A stretch of DNA of 64,000 nucleotides from a bacterium (GTDB lineage Bacteria; Planctomycetota; Planctomycetia; Kolteriales; Kolteriaceae): contig JAIELF010000003.1 in NCBI GenBank assembly GCA_019753235.1, positions 62,001 to 126,000 on the forward strand, given 5' to 3'. The notes below the pieces were generated by a model, which worked only from the letters and a program-made list of their open reading frames with translations, was not told the origin of the DNA and did not search any database. The translations under genes and the position numbers were made by a program. Shown here one piece after another: positions 27,901-36,900 of the stretch (the first letter of the stretch is position 1; the number at the start of each line of letters is the position of its first letter).

Positions 27901-30900
27901 CCATCGGTATCAAGCTCGATCGTGATCGGCGTCGTGGGATTGGCAGCATTGTTGAACGACAGAACCAGATCCGGCGGCGTGTTGAGCGAGCGGTTGGGAA
28001 TGCGTGCCACCTGGAAGCCGAGATCCTTATTGAACTCGAAGCGAACCTGTCGATAACCATCGTTCACCGTGAAATTCGTCCCATCGACGATATCGGCAGC
28101 GGCCCTGGCTTCGATGACGTAACCGGTCGCCTGGCGGTCGTTGGTATCGAATGACCGGTCGAGCCGAAGGTTCGGCGCGGGGAACGGATCGATCCCTTCG
28201 GGCGTCGGTGCCGGCGAAGGGAGATCGTACTGATAGGTGAGCGATCCGTAGTTGACGCCGTTGCGAATCTCCAGCTGATACGCTCCCGTGGTCGTTGGCC
28301 GAGTCGCAAACGTATTCGGATCGATCGGCGGCGTGACGAAGGCGGGCGTATCGGGGAAGACCCCCGCGGGTATCGTGGTCGAACCCGTCCCCGTGTTGAC
28401 GGTAACCGTCGGGTTGGGCGCTCGTGTCACCATTTCGCCGCGCTCGGCAAAGCCAATGACGAGGTCGTCGATGTATGCCCCTTCGAAACCATTCGCTTGA
28501 CCGCGACCGTACTCCCGGCCACTGACGCGAATGGTGTCTTCGTAATCGCCGAGCACATCACCCGGAAGGAGTTCACCGTTGGCGCCGACATCCCAGCGGG
28601 CAGGCCCTGTACTCGTATTGAAAGTGATCAAACCTGCCTGATAGTTGCTGGAAACGATCGGCCTTTCCGATTGACGTGGACTATGGAACTGAACCGTGTC
28701 TTCGAATCGGAAGAGAGTCTGTCTGGCGAGACCTGTCCGGGTGAAGGCACCTGTGTTGTTCACCTGCGAGAGCAAGCCCGAGGTTCGCGCTCCGAAGTCG
28801 GTCAAGCCGGTGGTGACGCTGTAGTAGTTAACCGTATCGCGGATTCGGGCCGCGATATCCGTCTCGTCGATCGAGCCATCAAAGTTGGCATCACCCACAA
28901 AGACAACCGCCAAGCTGACCGCATCGTTGTTGAAGATGGAGGGATTCAGGCTGGTGGTGATGTTGGCGTCGCTCTTAAAGATGACGCTCGTCTGTCCCGA
29001 AATGCCTCGCTGCTGGACAACGTCGAGAAGATTCTCGTTGTCCAGAGCTTGTCCGAATGCCTGCAAGATTCCCAGCACGGTTCCGTTGACGGCGGGGGAA
29101 GTAATATCGACCTCGATGTTTCCGAGCGTGACGCCACCCGTACGGTTGAACTCAAAAGTTCGGCCCGCGATACGGATCGTTGCTCCGTCGAAGAAGTCGG
29201 TCGGCAGCGCGGTGGACAAGAAGTTCAGACGCTGCTTAAAGAACACGCCGAACGGTGTCGATGTCGCCACACCATTGGTGTCGACTTCGAACTGCGCACT
29301 TCCCAATGCATTGACAACGTTGATGGTGCGACCATCGAGGAGGTTCAGTTCTTTCACGCCCAGGTCGTTGGTCGGAATCACCACGCGCAGCTTGGCCGGC
29401 TCGAACATATCCCCCGCGGTGCTGAAATCGAAACGGAGGCGGAGGTTCTTCTTGCCCGCAAAGTCCCCCAGATCAACGCGGACCTGACGGAAATTCCGCG
29501 CGGTGGTGTCGAGGCTTGGGTTGATGAAGGTCGGGTTCCGCTGATCGAAGGTCTGTTGCACTCGGCGCTGCGCATCCTGGGCCGCCGTCAGGTGCGGGTT
29601 GTCGAGGTACTCACCACCTTGCGGATAGTACGTTTGCGAGATGCCGTTGGTCGTATCGTAGGGCCCCTCGGGGAGTTCGGCTGTACGTCGACCGAAGGGG
29701 GGAATCTGCGCCGTTGGATCGAAGTAGTTGGAGGCTTGGCTGTTGTTGGTGGTCAACTGATGCCAATTGATTCCATCATCGGAGATAAAGGTACGGAAGC
29801 TGTCGCGCATCGCATCATCGGGAAAGCCGGCGAGGCTTTGATCGTGACTACGGGCGTTCTCCGTCTGCAGGTAGTAGTTGAAGTAGAGCGTGGGACGATC
29901 CAATGCCGAGTAACCAGAGAGGCTAAACTCGTTGGAAATCAAACTACCCGCGGCGCCGCCCGGGACGTTGTAGGTGTCCGTCACGTCGTTGCGGAATCCA
30001 TAGGGGAAGATACCGTCGTCTGGGAAATCAGAAACTCGACGGTTAGCAGTACCCGGGACATTGAGCGGCCCGTCATAAGCAAAACGGTACGACAACGTGC
30101 CGAGCCCCTGATTGCTGGGACTGGTGGGATTTCCGCCAATGTTGTCTCGAGTGCGACTGTCGTCGAAAGTTTCGCTGAGGCCGTGCCCGGGACTGAGCGC
30201 GCGTTCGAGAGACGCATGCCAAAGATTGTAGTCGGCCGTCGAGAACGCCAATCCCGAGTAGAGGAAGTTACTGTCAAGCTGAATCGAGGATTCGCCGTTG
30301 TAGAAGATCTGTCGGCGATCTCCGTTGATATCGATGCCAAACCGGACAGGCTGGCCTAGTTCGTTGAGCGCGAACAACCGACCATCAAGCGTCACCGCCA
30401 TGAAGAGGTCTTCGAAAGCTCGACCTTCAACGTTGCGAGGCATGTTCGTCAACGCATTAAAACCGGTATCGCCTGACACGCCGGGCACGTCGATAATGTC
30501 GATGATTTCGCCCGAGTTCGCATCGGCGACGATGAATCGCCCTTGGTTGGTAACGAAGTAGACATTCTCGGGATCGACGAGTTGCCGAAACGCCATGCCG
30601 GTGATTTGCTCGTCGGAACGAAGCTGATCCGTTCGAAGGAGCGTCACCGCCGTTCCCAGCGACGGGCCACCGACGCTACTGACAGGTAAACGGGGGAAAT
30701 CGACGCCAAACGGCGAGTTGAGCGGTCGGGCCAAGTTCGTGCCACCAAAGGCAGTATTGACAGCGGCAATGATCCGAGTTTGCATTTCTGTCGCATCGAG
30801 GAACTGAAGTGTCCCGTTCGGAAGCGTCCGGAAGGTATTGATGCCGTTGACATTCTGAATGCGAAGCGTTGCATCTGCTTGATTGTTGATCAACGCCAAG

Positions 30901-33900
30901 TTAGACCCGGTCTGTTGCACGATGTCCAAGGCATTGACATCGGTGAAGTAGACATTGGAAGGAATCGCCTGGCCGGTGAAGCCTTGCAGCGTCGTGGCAA
31001 TCAAGCTTGCCAAGATGTTTCGGTTCGCCGTTGTATTGGTGCCGGCAATCGTGGTGATGTCAATCGTTCGATTGGTCCCCCCGTTGCCGATGTTGGCCGT
31101 ATTCGTGTTGAGTTCGACAATAAGTGTGGTCGATCCGCGTGTGATCCGGAATCGAACGTCTTGGTCAGCGCCGGCGTTGGGCGCCACATTCGGAACTTGG
31201 TTCACCACGATCGTCGCGGGATTATTGAATTCGAATACCTGTGGCTGACTCCCCACCTGTGCTGGATTGATCAGCGAGAATGCGGAACCGTCCGTGAACT
31301 GATCGCCGGTCGTCGTCGGTAAGAATTGCAGTTCGGATCGAAAGCCAATTTGCCGAATGACACCAAGGCCGGGGCCAGTGGCGAGACCTGTATTTCGTTC
31401 GTGCCGAATGTACTGATTCGCGAAATTGACTGAATAGAGATCGTTCAGAGCCTCTTCGTTGTTCACCGTTAAGGTGCGGAACGCTAGCGCGGGATAGCCG
31501 TTCGGTTCCTGTGTAAGACCGTCATCGCCGCGATTTCGTCCCGCGCCCGACCCAGGGTTAATTTCGATCAAATTCCCAATGGTCTGATCGTTCGTTCCGC
31601 TGGTGAGTCCCATCAGTCGGCCGTCGACTCGCATGGTGATGTCGGCAAACCCTCGGTCGTTGTCGCCCGTCGTCTCGCCAACCCTGGTCTCCAATGCCCC
31701 GGTGAAAGGATTGAAGGTCCTCAATACGCGGCCCGTCACGGCGAAAAGAACCACATCCCCCAGCGTGAGCGGTGTCCCTTGCGCACCGAGAGATTCTGGT
31801 GTTCGACCGATTCCGTTGGTCGGACCAAAGAGCGGATTGCGCGAAGCTTGATCGACATGAGGCGGCGAACCGGTGGGGCTACTCGGATAGAGAAGTTCAC
31901 CTGTCGCCGGGTTCATCGGCGCGTAGCCGGCATAGTCGATGTGATCTTCGGCGATACGATTGATCGAGTTGACAGGCTCCAAGCGAATCAAGGGATTGGT
32001 TGGGGTCTCGAGGTAAAACTGATCTAGTGACTGCGCCACCTGCGCGGCCGACGAGACGGCAACGTAGTAGGTGCGGGTCGATTGCGCGCCCGTCACACCG
32101 CTCGCGCCATTGAGCGTACCGGTCGGCAATTGCACCGGGCCGATGTAGGGATCGTTCTTTCCAAAGGAACCGCGGATGGTCGCTTCCGACTTGGGAGCGT
32201 TGGGGTCGGACTTTCGCTGTTGATCATCTTCGACGTTCGAATCGCGCCCGACAAGAATCAGCCGACCAAACGCATCGAAGATCGAAATCTGCGTGTCGGG
32301 TCTCGGCAAGCCGTCGGCATAGTCGATATCGAAGATCGCCGACCAACTCTTCCCAGCGTTGTTGAGCCCGACGACCGACTGAATAAAGTCGTAATCGACG
32401 TTGAATCGATACCAATCGATATCGGTGGCGCCGGCTAAGAACCCGCCCACGCTGATCGTGTTGCGATCCGACTTGAGGATGTTCCCGATGTTCTGGGCCG
32501 TCGCAAGCGTATCGTTGTTATTGGTGGTCGTCCCTGCGGAGTCCCCCTCGCGATCGGAGGCTTCTCCCGTCAAAGGTGAATGCTTCGGTAGGCCGAGAAT
32601 CTCCACACCCGTGGCGGCATAGCGAATGTCCGCATAACGGACCGTCGCACCGGGCTTCTCATCGAGCTGCCGAAGTCGAACATCCAGTTGGTAATGGCCT
32701 CGACTGATCCCACCCTTGACAGCATCAACGCCCGTCAGGGTCGAGGTCGGCTGCGGGCTCGATCGAACGCGAAGGAAGTAATTGGTTCGCGACCCTTCTT
32801 GGCCCGGAAGGATGAGTCTCATCCCGGGGTCGCGCGGATTGATCGAATAGAAGTCGCCGAAGTTGCGAGGATCGCCTCCGAGCGTCGTGTCCTTGTTCAA
32901 CGGCAGCGGGCCCCGATTGGGCGCCAATTGTGTATTGACCATGCCGAGCCCTTGGCCCGCGTTGGTCTGGGCTCGGGCCAACACCGCGCCCGACTGATCC
33001 ACTAATTCCACGATCGCGTCGAGCGCGTAGCGGGTTTGATCGATGTCGATCCAAACCTCACTGCCTGCCACGCCACTGAACGAGTAGACATCGACATCGG
33101 TCGGATCGTCGAGTGCGATCGTTCCTTCGACCTGGAATCCGAGCCGAGCGGTGTCGTTGCTCGACTGCTCATTGGCGGCGAGAATTCCAAGCGATTCGGG
33201 AACGAGGGGCGTCCCATTGACATCGGTCGATACGCCGCTTGTGTTCTTGATGTAGGGGCGTTCCTTCTCCAGATAGATCGCGACGTTCCGGTCGTTGGCG
33301 AACTCGGTGAACCGAATCCCGCGCCAGTCTCCGGTCGGATTGGCACCAGGCTGACTGGAGGACAGATCGTTGTTGGTATCCGTCAGCGTTCGACCGAACA
33401 CATCCCTTCCCGCGCCCACCGTGTCATCGGCATACGAGGTCAAAATCACCGGGCGGTCGGCCCGGCCGACAATGTGGACGGTTCCACCGATCCGGTCATC
33501 AATATCTGCCGCACTTCCTCCCGCGGTGATGCCGGCCGTTTGTCCGCTGAGAACTCCGGAAGCGAGCTTCACCACCAGGCTGGCATCTTGACTCGATTGC
33601 AATCGAAGCCCGCCAAAAGTGTGGAAGTTCGGCACCACAATCTCATTGAGCAGGACATGAACGATATCGGTATCGTCCCAAATCGACTCGGTGTCGAGCG
33701 TCTCTCCTCGGATAAGCATGCCGTTGATGCCGTTGTTGGTGAGAGTGTTTCCTCGAACCAGCGGGCCAGCATTGGCGTCGAGCGTCGTGACGGCCGCAAG
33801 ATAGCCCGACTCGCGACCCTGGTCGCCGGCAATCTGTGTCGTGAGCGAGTTCGCATTGATGCTGATGGCAGGGCCGACGTTGTCTTGAAGTGTGTTATTG

Positions 33901-36900
33901 ATCAGCGTGGGCTGCGCGCCACGAACAAGGATGGTGGCAGGCGAGGTGAAACCCTTACCTGCTCGGGTCTGCGGAGCGGCAGAAAGAGAGGTTCCAAGGA
34001 ACCCGCTGGCGTTGAACCGAAGCACGCTGTTGGCAACGCGAACATCCGCCTGGACGATCTCGATCGTGTTGAAGGCGGCGGAGCCCCCCTGCAGATCTGC
34101 CTGTCCACCGCTGTACGTCAAGCGAGCGTAGTCCACCGATCCCTTCGATGTCGGCCCGAAGTAGAGACCCGCCCAGTCTCCCGGCCGAGGCGAGGTCGCG
34201 CTTCGGTCGTTGTTGGAATCTCGTGAGCCGCCTGCACCGTACGTATCATCTGCAAACGATGTCATCACGACCGGCCGAGCGGCCGAGCCTTCAGCAATGA
34301 ACTGGGCGCCAACTTCGGTTTCGATGCGGGCGTTTCGGCTCTTCAAAATGACGCCACCATCGATCGCCAATCGCCCCGACGGTCGGGCTTGACGACCGCT
34401 GATCGTGAAGCTTCGATTGACAATCACGGCCGGATCAAGCGGAGCATCCACGAGAGCGCTCTTGGTCAATCCGTCGTACGCCACGATGTTTCGGCGAACC
34501 TGCTGAATCAGCGAACCGACCTGCACGTTGAAGACGATTTCAAGGCCGTTGTACGCTCCGTTCTGGCTCGACGCCAAATCGTCAAGCTGAACATAATTGG
34601 GAGCAATCAGCCGAGCCGTCGCCGTCCGCGTGATGTCGATCGGACCACCCGGATTGCCACCCACGATGATGTCTTCGGGGATGATGTGAACGATGTCGCT
34701 ATCGTTGAAACGGGCGGAGCTCTTCCATCGTTCGAGCTGGTCGGCGACCGGGGTGTCAATGTTGATCACCATCCCGTTGAACGAGTTGTCGACGACCGTG
34801 TTGCCGTGAACTTCGAGACCGACGCGGTCGTAGTCGACGGTGAAGTTGACAAAACGTCCGTAGTCGGATTCCGTGAACGAATCTGGATCGGCCGTGATCG
34901 CTGAGTAAGAGTTGAGTTGGAAGACGCTGTTGGAGATCGTTGGGCGAGCCCCTCGGACATCGATCGCGCCCCGCAGCGCGGGCGTGCCACCGCCATACAT
35001 GAACTCCGCTTGATTGATGTTGTTGAGAAAGATCCCTTGCTCTTCGTAGTCGGCATCGGCACCGATGATGATGGAGCCCCAGTCGCCTGGGAACGGGTTG
35101 CGAACCAGATTGGGAGGATCGGTGTTGCCGCCGCGAGTGTCGTCGAATCGGGAGGTGAAGCTGACGACGGCGTCGGGCGTTCCCAAAACCTGAATGGCCG
35201 CGCCGAGTCGGCTAATATTCTGGAGCGAATTTCCGACTTCCAGATCACTTCCTTGCAGCTTGATGACCGTGCCCCGATCGATCATCACCGTAACGCCTTG
35301 AGGGACGACGAAACGATCGCCGTCAGCGCTGCCGGGCGCGAGGATGTAAGGAGTCGCATCGGACGTGGTGCCGATCTGCCCATCGGTCCCACCGTTGCCG
35401 ACGATTCGGACGATATTGGGTGTCTGCAGTAGAGCTGCTGATCCCGCAAGATTAATGATCGGATCAGTTCCGGTCACAGTCGGCGTGAGCGATACCACCG
35501 CGCCTGCGTTGCTGGCCGAGACGTTGAGAGCTTGGCCATTGACCAGCGCGCCCGCGATCGCCTGACGAATTCTTTGTGCCAGTGTCGCGGCCGAGTCGGC
35601 AGCGGTGAAGTTGATCGCGAAAGCGTTGGGCTGATTAGGAATCACAAAGCCCGGCGTGGCCACCGAATCGACAAAGTAGAAGCGTGCGAAACCAGCCCCG
35701 CCGTCGGCCACCGAGAAGTTGTCGCCCGTCCGCAAGGCCGCTCCACCAGCGGTCGGCACTACGATACGTCGACCCGCGGCGACGAGCCCCTGAGCGATCG
35801 TGTTGAATGGATTAGCCAGTGAGCCGTTTCCACCACTAGCGGGAGACGTCTTGTTGACGAAGATGGTTGAACCGACTTCGAACCAGAAGTTGTAATCGCC
35901 GCCTGCTCGGCCATCGTTGTCGCCGTCGAGCACCAACGATTGATCATCCGTGATGACCACTTGTTTGGTCGCGGGATCGAAGTCAACGCGTAGATCGTAG
36001 GCCCCCTCGGTCGTACCACCCATGCCGCTGTCTTCGATTCGACCATCGAAGTCCGTGTTGCCGGTACTGGTGATCGCGATGAAGTAAGTTCCTTGGGCCA
36101 GATTCTCGAGCTTGACCAGCGAATCCTTCCCGAAGTAGTTGTCGTTGCGAGCAATCAGCTTGAAGTTGGAATCGTAGACGCTGATGACCGTATCGAGCAG
36201 GCTCGCTTGTGGGACTCTTCGCTCGGCCAGCGTTTCGAGCTTGAGTGTTCCGGTGCCCGTGGTTTGAATGCGATAGAAATCGATATCTCGGCTTTCAGGG
36301 CGATAGAGAAGCTGACCGTGAATAATGTCGGCAGCGCTCGGGAACATTCGCTCGATAACCGGGCCGACCTGAGCCGCACGAAGAGGATCTTCGTTGGTCC
36401 CATTCATGACCGCGCTCAGCGGGAGATCGCCGGCTCGCTCGAGCCCCAGCAACTCACCCACTTCGTGCATCGCCGCCAAGAAGAACGCGCCGCCATATTC
36501 GCTGGCGCCCCAGTCCGCGTTTCCATTGAGAACAGCCAAGCCGTCCGGGTTTCCGTCGCCGTCGATGTCGCGAGTCCGGTATGTTTGGCCGGCGATGGCC
36601 GGGGGAATCGGAATGATTTGATTGGCGGGCGTCGGTTCGAGTAGCTCGTTCGTGCCGCGAGCGCGGACATCACCGACGGCGATGGCCCAACCGTCCCTGT
36701 TGGTCTCGACAAACTGAATGCCGAGATAATGACCGTACAGAGAGAATATCTCTCGAATACGCTGCTTTTGCGTTTCCGAGATGTTGTTGATGAGAGCCTG
36801 CCCGGTTTGGCTGACGCCGTAATCGGAGCGGAAGTTGTATCGCTGAACTTGGATGCCGGGCCCGTCCAGTCGAAGATCATCCAGGAGCAAATTCCCGTTT

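Noticed and set aside
24852-30359. Long + strand open frames (456 and 620 codons) inside the giant gene
   Set aside because: They are antisense to the continuous 16-kb frame whose domains can be recognised; their products are Arg/Val/Asp-rich and have no domain pattern.
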